Shown piece after piece: positions 1 through 8,248 of a DNA stretch of 52,060 bases (within the stretch, counting starts at the first letter, position 1; each line of letters opens with the position of its first letter). The translations under genes and the position numbers were made by a program. Under the pieces are notes generated by a model that worked only from the letters and a program-made list of their open reading frames with translations, made no database searches and was not told the origin of the DNA. The stretch comes from Alphaproteobacteria bacterium (GTDB taxonomy: Bacteria; Pseudomonadota; Alphaproteobacteria; Geminicoccales; Geminicoccaceae): NCBI GenBank assembly GCA_030431615.1, contig JAUIID010000007.1, forward strand, positions 1 through 52,060, read 5' to 3'.

Positions 1-411
1 GAGCCTGAGGCTCAGCCGCTTGACGGCAAGGCGGGCAAACGGCACGGCGAGGGCGACCAGAAGCCAGCTCGCCAGGACCCAGGCCCGGGAGAAATTGAGC
101 TTGAACAGATAGAGCAGGGCTGCGTCGATGACGAGCGCTATGGCCGCCGCCGCCACCACGTCGCCGGTTTCCTGCCAGAGCTGGCGGCGTCGGCTGTAAT
201 GCCCCATCTGCTGAAAGAAGGTCACGCAGCCCGCGGTCAGCAGCAGCAGGATGATGCCGCGCTCCTCGGTCATGTTCGAATAGGAGAGATTGACCAGTCC
301 GCCGATCGAGAAGCAGACGAAGAACGTCAGGACATCGACTCCCGGCAGGAGGAGCGAGCCGAAGCCGCCGGATTTGCCGGTAATCGGTCCTGCCTGGGCG
401 CGGGTCAGCAT
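1..411 (-). CDS. Polyprenyl glycosylphosphotransferase, N-terminal part (cut by window edge)
   Basis: This frame is open from an ATG at 411 to the window edge, giving 137 residues without a stop. The visible part is an N-terminal membrane region. After about 25 residues come four hydrophobic segments, with a basic GHYSRRRQLWQE stretch between the second and third. This layout is typical of the WbaP/PssY-like enzymes that transfer the first sugar phosphate onto undecaprenyl phosphate in exopolysaccharide synthesis. The catalytic sugar-transferase domain would lie outside the window, so the function is inferred from this half and from the neighbouring polymerase, flippase and glycosyltransferase genes. 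The sugar specificity cannot be told. Confidence 0.7.
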   Translation of the reverse strand, partial: MLTRAQAGPITGKSGGFGSLLLPGVDVLTFFVCFSIGGLVNLSYSNMTEERGIILLLLTAGCVTFFQQMGHYSRRRQLWQETGDVVAAAAIALVIDAALLYLFKLNFSRAWVLASWLLVALAVPFARLAVKRLSLRL

Positions 412-755
412 GTGGGTTCTCTGGAGCGGTCGGGATCGCCAAGGGCGTAGCCCGACAAGCCCCCTAGGACAATTAGCAGGGCCATGGGCAGGAACCTTAG
501 AGTACGCAGTGGCGGTATTTCAGCAACGGTCGGTGCCCGTCTGACAGCCGTTGGGAGGCCGGCAACCCGCTCATGATGAGACATTCCGTGTTTGTTCCAG
601 GGCTGAAATGGCTCGAAGCCGGTTTCACGCGAAGCGCGTCGTGGCAGGGCAGCGACGGCCGCTCATTCCCCGCTTCTGCCACTTTTTGCCAGCAAGGTGG
701 AACAAGCGCCGGGCGGCGTCAGCGTTCCACGGCAAGGCCGGGATAATCGGGGAGC
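412..755. other. Intergenic region without recognised gene
   Basis: This stretch of 344 bases separates the polymerase stop from the glycosylphosphotransferase start, both on the minus strand. It presumably carries the promoter of the glycosylphosphotransferase gene. I see no convincing coding frame, no hairpin followed by a T-tract and no repeat. Short frames on both strands have no ribosome binding site and no recognisable product. Confidence 0.5.
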
Positions 756-2060
756 TCAGTCGTCGTCCTCCATGTCGGCGGGTGTGTCGGGTGGCGGTGG
801 ACGCAGGGCGAGCAGGCCGACGAAGAAGAAGACGCGGTGATCCGTGGGCAGGTCGACCGCCACCATCGCATACACCGCAATGGTGATGCAGGTCATGAGC
901 AGGGTCATTTGCAGCGGATCCTGCCGCAGGCGGTCGAGCGTGCAATGGCGCAGGCCGGTCCAGAGGAACACCGCAAAGAAGAAGAAGCCGATCAGGCCGA
1001 AATCGGCAAGGACATGGAGAAAGGCGTTGTGCGGGTGGCAGCCCGGCTGGTCATAGCCGCAGAAGGCGATCGTGAAGCCGGCGAGTCCCTGGCCGAATAT
1101 GGGGGAAGTGAGCCAGATCCGGTAGGCGCCGGCGTAGTAGTCGAAGCGATTCGCACCGACGCGCAGCAACGGGTCATCGGCCTGGTCGAACAGCCGCAGG
1201 AAGCGGTTGAAGGTCGTCGGAGCCTCGCCGATCGAAACGAGATAGCCGATATAGCCGGCGACGGCGAGGATGGCGAGCAGGGCCACGAGCAGGGCGGGGG
1301 ATATCTCGATCGTGCCACGCCGAACGGTTGGCAGGTTGACCATGAAGGCGGCGACGCCGGCGAACATCACGCCGAGCATGGCACCACGGGCGCCGTTGAA
1401 CAGCAGGAAATAGAAGCAGATGCCGAATGCAGCTACCGCGAGCAGCTGCCTGGCGCTGCCGAAGCGGCCATAGATCGTGATGCCGAGGGCGACGGCGGCG
1501 CCGAGGCAGATGAAATTGCCCCAGTCGAGATAGGTGCGATGATGCCAGTCACCGTCTGGCCCCGTGTAGAAGCGGAAGTTGCCATAGACGAGCTCGATAT
1601 AGGTCCCATAAAGGCTCAACCCTATCGCGATCAGCATCATCAGGATCAGCAGGCGCAACATCCGTTCGCGCGATCCGGCGACGATGCAGGCAGCGGCGAA
1701 GATCGCCCAGAGGTTCACGCCCATGATGAACGGCAGGCTCTCGCGGGCGAGGACTCGCGACGGCGACCAGCCATAGGAGGCCACCATCCAGCCCGAGAAG
1801 ACGAGGCCGGCGAGAACGATGGGGATGCCACGCCAGTAGATGCCCTCGCGCAGGATGATCCAGGCGCCGATGCCAGCGCTCAAGGCGCCATAGAACACTG
1901 TCTCGGGCAATGGCGGGCTCGGCAGCAGCGCGTGCAGGCGGACGCCATAGAGAAACAGCACCAGCAGCGTCTCGAGCGAGAAGAGCTGGGAGGCGAGCCA
2001 CTGCAGCCTGCCCAGGAGGCCGAGCGGTGGATCGGCGCGAGAAACGTGGTCGACGGCCAA
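756..2060 (-). CDS. O-antigen ligase / Wzy-like polymerase family membrane protein
   Basis: The product has about 434 residues with some ten hydrophobic segments. Near the C-terminus is the Wzy_C/O-antigen-ligase signature: a glycine-rich stretch, then HPHNAFLHVLADFGLIG followed by a very hydrophobic helix. Such proteins polymerise undecaprenyl-linked repeat units on the periplasmic side of the inner membrane or ligate glycans. Next to a glycosylphosphotransferase and GDP-mannose dehydrogenase, polymerase is the likelier role. The TTG at 2060 was chosen because an AAAGGAG box lies six bases upstream (2067-2073). The frame could also open at 2099, adding 13 residues without a good ribosome site. 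It is divergent from the dehydrogenase gene at 2221. Confidence 0.8.
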   Translation of the reverse strand: MAVDHVSRADPPLGLLGRLQWLASQLFSLETLLVLFLYGVRLHALLPSPPLPETVFYGALSAGIGAWIILREGIYWRGIPIVLAGLVFSGWMVASYGWSPSRVLARESLPFIMGVNLWAIFAAACIVAGSRERMLRLLILMMLIAIGLSLYGTYIELVYGNFRFYTGPDGDWHHRTYLDWGNFICLGAAVALGITIYGRFGSARQLLAVAAFGICFYFLLFNGARGAMLGVMFAGVAAFMVNLPTVRRGTIEISPALLVALLAILAVAGYIGYLVSIGEAPTTFNRFLRLFDQADDPLLRVGANRFDYYAGAYRIWLTSPIFGQGLAGFTIAFCGYDQPGCHPHNAFLHVLADFGLIGFFFFAVFLWTGLRHCTLDRLRQDPLQMTLLMTCITIAVYAMVAVDLPTDHRVFFFVGLLALRPPPPDTPADMEDDD

Positions 2061-2220
2061 ACACGGCTCCTTTCGCTGGTCGGCAAGGGCGAGTAACACT
2101 CACCGTCATGAGCCGGCAAGCAGGGCGGCGCGCCCGTCTCCTTGTTCCTTGAACCAAGGCTGCTAAACCCACCGCGACCATGCTTATAGCGGCGGCGATG
2201 CCGCACGAGGACGGACGATC

Positions 2221-3507
2221 TTGCACATCGCGATTTTAGGACTCGGCTATGTCGGAACGACGACGGCCGCCTGCCTGCTGAAGGACGGACATCACGTCTA
2301 CGGCATCGACATCAATTCGGCCAAGGTACAAGCGATCGGTGCCGGCCGCTCGCCGGTCGTCGAGCCCGGGGTGGAGGCGCTGCTGACCGCCGGGCTGGCG
2401 GCCGGGCGGCTCTCGAGCGGGTCGAGCCTCGCCCCCTGGCTCGATTCCCTCGATCTGGTGATGATCTGCGTCGGCACGCCGTCGCGGGCCGACGGCAAGC
2501 TCGAGATGGTCCATCTTCTGGAGGTGACGCGGCAGCTCGGCCGCCAGCTCGAGGACCGTCGGACGGCGACCCCCCTGCTCCTGGTCTTCCGCAGCACCAT
2601 GGCACCCGGAACGATGGAGCGGCTGGTCCTGCCGACGCTGGAGGCGGCCACGGGCGAGGCGCCGGGGCAGCGCTACGAGGTGGCGTTCAATCCGGAGTTC
2701 CTGCGCGAATCGACGGCGGTCAAGGATTACTACGCGCCGCCCAAGATCGTCATCGGCGAGCGTCATCCCGGGGCCAGCCGCCGGCTCCTCGGTATCTATG
2801 ACGGGCTCGACGCCCCCGTCTTCGAGGTCGGCTTCGCCGAAGCGGAGATGGTCAAGTTCGTCGACAACTCCTTCCACGCGCTCAAGGTGGCGTTCGCCAA
2901 CGAGATCGGCCGGCTGGCGATTGCCAAGGGAATCGACCCCCAGACCGTGGCCGATATCTTCCTCGCGGATACCAAGCTCAACGTCTCGGCTGCCTATCTG
3001 CGCCCGGGCGGCCCGTTCGGCGGTTCCTGCCTGCCCAAGGATCTGGGGGCAATGCTGGCGCTCGCCCGGGAGGTCGGGGTGCAGGTCCCGGTGCTCGGCG
3101 GCACGCGGGAAAGCAATGCGGTGCACGCCGCATGGCTGGCGCAGGCGGTGCAGGCGCGGCTCGCCCCGCCCGGCCCGATCCTGCTCATGGGGCTCTCGTT
3201 CAAGGCCGAGACGGACGATCTCCGGAACAGTCCGCTGCTCGAGCTCGCCGAGGCGCTGCTCGATGCCGGCTACGATCTTCGGGTGTTCGACCCCGATCTC
3301 GACCCGAGCCAGCTGGTGGGCGTCAATTTCGCCCTTGCCGCCGAGCACCAGGAGGTGCTGCGTTCCTGCCTGACGCGGGATCTCGCGACGGCAGCGGCGC
3401 ATGTCGGGCTCATCGTGCTCGGCAAGCCGATGCCCGAGCATCTGGCAGCCCTGCCGGCGGCGGTGCCACGGCTCGATATTCCCCAACTTCGGGGCTTCGA
3501 TGGCTGA
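2221..3507 (+). CDS. algD: GDP-mannose 6-dehydrogenase (AlgD-like)
   Basis: The 428-residue protein is a nucleotide-sugar dehydrogenase. The N-terminal Rossmann motif GLGYVG is at residues 7-12, the central NPEFLRESTAVKDY at about 157-170, and the catalytic cysteine of FGGSCLPKD at 270. The C-terminal UDP-binding-type domain has LMGLSFKAETDDLRNSP. The EFLRESTAVKDY variant and the length resemble AlgD rather than UDP-glucose dehydrogenase, so the expected reaction is NAD-dependent double oxidation of GDP-mannose to GDP-mannuronate, the alginate precursor. It starts at TTG with a GAGGAC box upstream. The next glycosyltransferase gene overlaps its end by eight bases, indicating one transcript. 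A UDP-sugar substrate is not excluded. Confidence 0.85.
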   Translation: MHIAILGLGYVGTTTAACLLKDGHHVYGIDINSAKVQAIGAGRSPVVEPGVEALLTAGLAAGRLSSGSSLAPWLDSLDLVMICVGTPSRADGKLEMVHLLEVTRQLGRQLEDRRTATPLLLVFRSTMAPGTMERLVLPTLEAATGEAPGQRYEVAFNPEFLRESTAVKDYYAPPKIVIGERHPGASRRLLGIYDGLDAPVFEVGFAEAEMVKFVDNSFHALKVAFANEIGRLAIAKGIDPQTVADIFLADTKLNVSAAYLRPGGPFGGSCLPKDLGAMLALAREVGVQVPVLGGTRESNAVHAAWLAQAVQARLAPPGPILLMGLSFKAETDDLRNSPLLELAEALLDAGYDLRVFDPDLDPSQLVGVNFALAAEHQEVLRSCLTRDLATAAAHVGLIVLGKPMPEHLAALPAAVPRLDIPQLRGFDG

Positions 3508-4867
3508 GGCGACAGCGGCAGCCCCTTCCCCCCCTTGGCGATTCGACGGCTATGATCGCGTGCCGCGGCCGATGCGGCTCGAGCCGGCGCCACAGGGCCT
3601 CGACATTCTCTTCATCTACAGCCGGCCGCCCTTGCCCATGACCCGCGGCGACGAGCTGACCGTGGCGCATCTCCTGGAGTTCCTGGCGGCACGCGGGCAT
3701 CGGGTCGACCTCGTGACACTGCTCGCCAAGGGAGAGACGCTCCGGCCCGAGCACCGGCAGTGGCTCGAGGCGCGCTGCCGCAGCGTTCGACTGGTCGAGC
3801 ATGGCAAGCTCGCCGCGCTGTGGCAGGGGGTTCTGGGGTGGCTGCGCGGCTGGCCTCTCCAGATCGGCTATCTCTGCGTGCCGGAGCAGCTCGCGGCAGT
3901 GCGCGAGGTGGCGGCGGGGCGCCGCTACGATCTGGCCTACGCCTATTACATCCGTAGTGCCGAGGCGCTGCGCGGGCTCGAGGGGCTGGTGCCGGTCCGC
4001 TTCCTCGCCCTGCAACTCTCGCAGACCCTGAACACCGAGCGGCTGGCACGCAACGCGGCGCGATGGTGGGAACGGCTGTTCTACCGTCTCGAGAGCCGCC
4101 GCATGGCGGCCTACGAATCGCGCATCTGGCAGATCGCCGACCGCACCGTGCTCATCGGTGCCAAGGATGTCGAGGCGATCGAGGCGGCCTGCGGGCAGCA
4201 GGGTCAGCCGCCGATCGACAATGTCGTCTTCGGCCCGCACGGTGTGGACACCGAGCGGTTCGCGCCGCGCCCGGAGGCGGAGGAGGCGGACACGGTCGTG
4301 ATGTCCGGGGTCATGCGCTACGCGCCCAATGTCGAGGCGGCGCTGTGGTTCCTGGCGCAGGTCTGGCCGCTGGTCCGGGCGGCCCGGCCGGCGGCGCGCT
4401 TCTTCCTGGTCGGCCGCGATCCGACGCCGGCGCTGCTCGCGCATGACGGGCGTGACGGGGTCACCGTCACCGGCACGGTGGACGAGCCGGCGGACTGGAT
4501 CGCCCGGGGTGCCGTGTGCGTGGCCCCGATCCGTGCGGCTGCGGGGCTGCAGAACAAGCTGCTCGAGGCGCTCGCCATGGGCAAGGCGCTGGTCGCCACG
4601 CCCGAGGCCAATGAGGGCATCCAGGCGCCGGCGGGCGAGGCGCTACTGCTCGCCCGGGAGCCTGCTGCGTTCGCGGCCGCCGTGCTCGAACTGCTCGGGG
4701 ATGCCGCGCGGCGCCGGGCACTGGGCCTGGCCGGGCGGGCGTTCGTCGAGGCCAGGTGGACCTGGGAGGCGCCGTTTCTGGTGCTGGAGGCGGCGTTCAA
4801 CGAGGCGCACCGGCTGGCAGCCGCAGGCGATCAGGCGGATCGACGCTCCTCGAGGATGTCCACATAG
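3500..4867 (+). CDS. Glycosyltransferase, GT4-type, TIGR03087-like
   Basis: The protein has 455 residues. The N-terminal domain opens with ILFIYSRPPLPMTRGDELTVAHLLEFLA and the C-terminal GT-B donor site has GLQNKLLEALAMGKALVATPEANEG. This pair of patterns matches the sugar transferases found with exopolysaccharide and exosortase systems (TIGR03087). It acts in the cytoplasm, adding a sugar to the growing lipid-linked unit. Donor and acceptor are unknown. The ATG at 3500 overlaps the algD stop by eight bases, so translational coupling is likely. The frame is open further upstream, but that part lies inside algD. The 3' end overlaps the convergent glycosyltransferase at 4831 by 37 bases. Confidence 0.8.
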   Translation: MAEATAAAPSPPWRFDGYDRVPRPMRLEPAPQGLDILFIYSRPPLPMTRGDELTVAHLLEFLAARGHRVDLVTLLAKGETLRPEHRQWLEARCRSVRLVEHGKLAALWQGVLGWLRGWPLQIGYLCVPEQLAAVREVAAGRRYDLAYAYYIRSAEALRGLEGLVPVRFLALQLSQTLNTERLARNAARWWERLFYRLESRRMAAYESRIWQIADRTVLIGAKDVEAIEAACGQQGQPPIDNVVFGPHGVDTERFAPRPEAEEADTVVMSGVMRYAPNVEAALWFLAQVWPLVRAARPAARFFLVGRDPTPALLAHDGRDGVTVTGTVDEPADWIARGAVCVAPIRAAAGLQNKLLEALAMGKALVATPEANEGIQAPAGEALLLAREPAAFAAAVLELLGDAARRRALGLAGRAFVEARWTWEAPFLVLEAAFNEAHRLAAAGDQADRRSSRMST

Positions 4868-6018
4868 GCCTTGTGGCAGGCTTGACCGAAGTCGGACCAG
4901 GACGGCAGCAATGTCTCGAGCCGGCGGCTCTGGCCGGCCAGCGCCTGGCACCTGGCCGGGTCGTCGAGCAGGCCCTCGAGCGTGGCGGCGAGCGCCTGCG
5001 GGTCCTCCGGCGGGACGAGAGCGACATGATCCTTGACGGGCGCCTCGGCGAAGCCGCCGACGCGGCTCGCGACGATCGGCTTTCCGAACCTGACCGCGTG
5101 CGCCAGGGCACCGCTGCCGTCGATGTCGCGATAGGGGAAGACCACGACGTCGGCCGCGGCGAGGTAGGCGGCAAGCCGCTCGTCGGGCAGATAGTCGAGA
5201 TCGAAGCGGAAGGCATGGGCGGCGCCGGCAGCCTCGATCCGGGCGCGCAGCTCGTCCAGGGGCTGGAACGGCCGGCCGGCGATGGTGATGCGGAAATCCT
5301 GCCGCCGCGCGGCCATGGCGAGGCCCGCCTCGATCAGGACGCTGACCCCCTTGTAGGGCTTGATGGCGCCGAAGAAGAGGATGTCGCGGCGGCGGTCGGT
5401 TGCCGGCTCGACAATGGCTGGTGGCGCGGCTCCGACATCGAGGGCGAGTGGCGGGTGCGGCAGGAGGACGATGCGCTCGGGCTCGATGCCGAGACGCTCG
5501 AGCTGGGTGGCGGTCTTGACGGTGTGGGCGACGTAGCGATCGAAGCCGAGCACCGCCCCCCGGCGGCCCAGGGCCTGAAGCATTGCGCCGAGCCGACCGA
5601 CCACGGCACTGGTGCTGTGGGTGGTGAGCTCGGCATTGTGCACGGTGAGCACGAGGCCGCTGCGCCGTCGCAGCTGCTTGAGCGCGATGCGATCAAGGAA
5701 AGGCAGGACCAGCCACTGGAAGTGAACGATGTCGGCCGCCTGCTCGATCGCCAGCCGGTTGAGCGCCCGCAGGCCCAGGGCGTGCTCGACCCCCTTGCGG
5801 ATGCGGCCGAGGCGGGAGGTCTGCCAGCCGACTTCCCGATTGCTGGTGGCCCGGTAGAACAGGTCGGCGAAGGCGAAGGGCTCGTCGCCGAGTTGTTCAT
5901 ATTGACGCAGCGGTCGCCCGACCATGGTGACCGCATCCCCGATCGTCGTCAGTGCCCGGCAAAAATGATAGTCATAGGAAGGTGCAAACAAGGACGGATT
6001 GACAACGAGAACGCGCAC
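4831..6018 (-). CDS. Glycosyltransferase family 4 protein
   Basis: The product has about 395 residues with a GT-B fold pattern. The start reads RVLVVNPSLFAPSYDYHFCRAL, the middle contains ILFFGAIKPYKGVSVLIEA, and the donor-binding region has FPYRDIDGSGALAHAVRFGKPIVAS. It probably transfers a hexose during assembly of the polysaccharide repeat unit in the cytoplasm. The GTG at 6018 was chosen because the protein motif begins right after it and an AGGA box lies about seven bases upstream. An alternative start at 6060 would add 14 residues. The gene is convergent with the preceding glycosyltransferase and stands alone on its strand. Confidence 0.78.
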   Translation of the reverse strand: MRVLVVNPSLFAPSYDYHFCRALTTIGDAVTMVGRPLRQYEQLGDEPFAFADLFYRATSNREVGWQTSRLGRIRKGVEHALGLRALNRLAIEQAADIVHFQWLVLPFLDRIALKQLRRRSGLVLTVHNAELTTHSTSAVVGRLGAMLQALGRRGAVLGFDRYVAHTVKTATQLERLGIEPERIVLLPHPPLALDVGAAPPAIVEPATDRRRDILFFGAIKPYKGVSVLIEAGLAMAARRQDFRITIAGRPFQPLDELRARIEAAGAAHAFRFDLDYLPDERLAAYLAAADVVVFPYRDIDGSGALAHAVRFGKPIVASRVGGFAEAPVKDHVALVPPEDPQALAATLEGLLDDPARCQALAGQSRRLETLLPSWSDFGQACHKAYVDILEERRSA

Positions 6019-6364
6019 AAGGATTCCTATCGGCGATGGAGTCGCGAACGCTCGGCGCACATCGTGCCGCGCCGCGCGTGGTCACGGCCTCGAGCAACGC
6101 AATCGTTGTTGTCATCGAGCGGGCGGTTTGCCAAGCAGGCGGCGATTTGGGATGCCTGCTCCAGCTGCGGGTCCACAGGTGGCAGAGCCCCGGTGCTCGA
6201 GCAGCGCAAGACTACCTTATTCCGCTGGCGCAGAGGTCGGCAAGCGCCTCGAGCCACCCATCGGATCAGCCTTCCACGGTCCTGGCGGCGCATGCGGCCG
6301 CAAGCCTCGGTCAACGAGAGCAGACAATGTCGTTCAACCCTCGCCATCCATCGGAGTGCCCGTC
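6019..6364. other. Divergent intergenic region
   Basis: This gap of about 346 bases lies between the divergent glycosyltransferase (minus) and methyltransferase (plus) genes and must hold promoters for both directions. Several short frames cross it, but none has a ribosome binding site or a recognisable product. I see no repeat or strong hairpin here. Confidence 0.45.
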
Positions 6365-7189
6365 TTGAGGCTGCTGGTCGATCGTTACGTCAATGGTCAA
6401 CACAAGAAGGTAAACGGTTGGCTTGCAGACTTTTCTTCGCTCTTGATAGCCAGGCTCGCGGCCACGCTCGAAGAGGAGAAGGTGCAAGGGGCGTCCGTCG
6501 AGATCGGTGCCCATCATGGCCGTCTGTTCATCCTCCTGCATCTGGCGAGCACGGGGCAGCGGGACATGGTGATCGACGTCTTCGATGCCCAGCATCTGAA
6601 CGTCGATCATTCCGGCAAGGGTGACAAAGCCATCTTTCTCCGCAACCTCGCCCGCTTCGGCGGCGACCCGGCACGGGTGCAGATCCTGCAGAAATCGTCC
6701 CTGGAAGTGCAGCCGGCGGAGATCCTGGAGCAGGTCGGCCAGCCTTTGCTGTTCTCGATCGACGGCGGCCACACCGCCGAATGCGTCCACAACGACCTGA
6801 GCCTGGCCGATGCCACACTGGCCGAGCAGGGCATCGTCATCCTCGACGACTTCTTCAACGAGTTCTGGCCAGAGGTGGCGGTCGGCACCATGAGCTTCCT
6901 GCAGGAACCGGGCGCGCGCCTGCAGCCGTTCGCGGTCTCGCCGGGCAAGGTCTACCTGTGCCGGCCGGGCCAGCAGGGCTTCTTTCATGCCGCGATCCGG
7001 AGCCATTTCTCGCCGCGCTATATCGACAAGGAGGCCCAGATGCTCGGCAGCCGGGTCCTTGTCGCCGGGGTTCGGGAGGGGCATCGGAACTGGTACACCC
7101 GGCTCGCCTTGACGATCACCGAATCGTCGATCGGCCGTCGGCTCGGCATGCAGCGCTGGCTGCCGCCGAAGTTCTCGAGTCCGGCTTGA
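6365..7189 (+). CDS. Class I SAM-dependent methyltransferase (Methyltransf_24 type)
   Basis: The protein has about 274 residues. Motif I is the variant VEIGAHHGRLF at residues 44-54. Further on, LLFSIDGGHTAECVHNDL and then GIVILDDFFN match the DG-H and LDD motifs of the Methyltransf_24 group, which includes sugar and small-molecule O-methyltransferases. A role in methylating a polysaccharide residue or precursor is inferred from the neighbours only. No ATG fits the frame. TTG at 6365 follows a GGAG box by eight bases, and GTG at 6356 overlaps that box, so 6365 is preferred. The gene is followed after 195 bases by the aldo/keto reductase operon. Confidence 0.68.
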   Translation: MRLLVDRYVNGQHKKVNGWLADFSSLLIARLAATLEEEKVQGASVEIGAHHGRLFILLHLASTGQRDMVIDVFDAQHLNVDHSGKGDKAIFLRNLARFGGDPARVQILQKSSLEVQPAEILEQVGQPLLFSIDGGHTAECVHNDLSLADATLAEQGIVILDDFFNEFWPEVAVGTMSFLQEPGARLQPFAVSPGKVYLCRPGQQGFFHAAIRSHFSPRYIDKEAQMLGSRVLVAGVREGHRNWYTRLALTITESSIGRRLGMQRWLPPKFSSPA

Positions 7190-7384
7190 TCCGCAAGGCC
7201 CGCCCGAAAACACCATTGCCAGCCTCGCGGACCATGATAGGAGGGGCGCGCGCCAGGAAGGATTGTCCTGAACGCGGTGACCTCAGTCGGAACTGGCCCT
7301 GATCGGGGCTTCGGGCCCGTGCAGTGGTGGCGCGAGGACAGGGACGATCGGGTTCTGCTGTTGCCCTCCCGGGACCAAGGAACG

Positions 7385-8233
7385 ATGGAGCGGAGAAACT
7401 TCGGGACGACCGGCCTCGCCACGTCCGTGCTCGGCATGGGCTGCAGCCGCCTCGGCTCGTTCGGCAGCACGAGCAGCCCCGAGGAAGCCAAGGCCACCAT
7501 CCGCCTCGCGGTCGAGCGCGGCGTCAGCTATTTCGACACGGCCGACATCTATGGCCAGGGCGACAGCGAGCGGCTGCTCGGTGCGGCGCTCGGCGCCGAC
7601 CGCGATCGGGTCCTGATCGCGACCAAGGCCGGACGGCGTTTCTCGGGCCAGGCCCGCCTCGCCGCCCGTCTGAAGGCGCCGATCAAAATGGCCATGAAGC
7701 TCTTGCCGGGCCTCAAGGACGGGGTGAAGAAGGCGCGTGCCGGCCAGCTGTCGACCGATTTTTCCGCCGACTATCTGACAGGGGCGCTCGAGGCCAGCCT
7801 GAAGCGCCTCGGCACCGACCGGGTCGACATCTTCATGCTGCACAGCCCGCCGGTCGACGTCCTGGGCGATGCGGCGCTCTTCGACAAGCTCGCCCGACTG
7901 AAGGAAGCGGGCAAGATCCGCTGCCTCGGTGTCTCGGTCGAAACCATGGCCGATGTCCCCCTGGCCGCCCGGCTGCCCGGCGTGGAGGCGATCCAGCTGC
8001 CGGTCGGCCGCCCGGAGCGGCAATCCCTTGCTCCGCTCCTGCCGGAGCTCGAGGCCCGGGGCATCGCCGTGGTCGGCCGCGAGCTCTTCGCCGGCAGCAA
8101 TGGAGCCGCGGCGGATGCCCCGTCACGGGCGAGCCTGCTGCAGGAAGCCGTGGCCCTGCCGGGACTTGCCGTCGCCCTTGTCGGCATGTCGAGCCGCGGG
8201 CATCTCGAGGCCAATCTCGCCGCCCTGGCCTGA
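7385..8233 (+). CDS. Aldo/keto reductase
   Basis: The product has 282 residues and the family motifs in order: FGTTGLATSVLGMGCSRLG at the N-terminus, YFDTADIYGQGDSE with catalytic Asp and Tyr, LIATKAG with catalytic Lys, and DIFMLHSPP with the active-site His. These cytoplasmic enzymes reduce aldehydes, ketones or keto sugars with NAD(P)H. The ATG at 7385 has an AAGGA box four bases upstream. The gene is followed after 15 bases by a GMC oxidoreductase and then a heparinase-like gene, apparently one operon. This suggests action on a sugar or a product of polysaccharide metabolism. The substrate is not known. Confidence 0.82.
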   Translation: MERRNFGTTGLATSVLGMGCSRLGSFGSTSSPEEAKATIRLAVERGVSYFDTADIYGQGDSERLLGAALGADRDRVLIATKAGRRFSGQARLAARLKAPIKMAMKLLPGLKDGVKKARAGQLSTDFSADYLTGALEASLKRLGTDRVDIFMLHSPPVDVLGDAALFDKLARLKEAGKIRCLGVSVETMADVPLAARLPGVEAIQLPVGRPERQSLAPLLPELEARGIAVVGRELFAGSNGAAADAPSRASLLQEAVALPGLAVALVGMSSRGHLEANLAALA

Positions 8234-8248
8234 AGGAACAGCACGGCC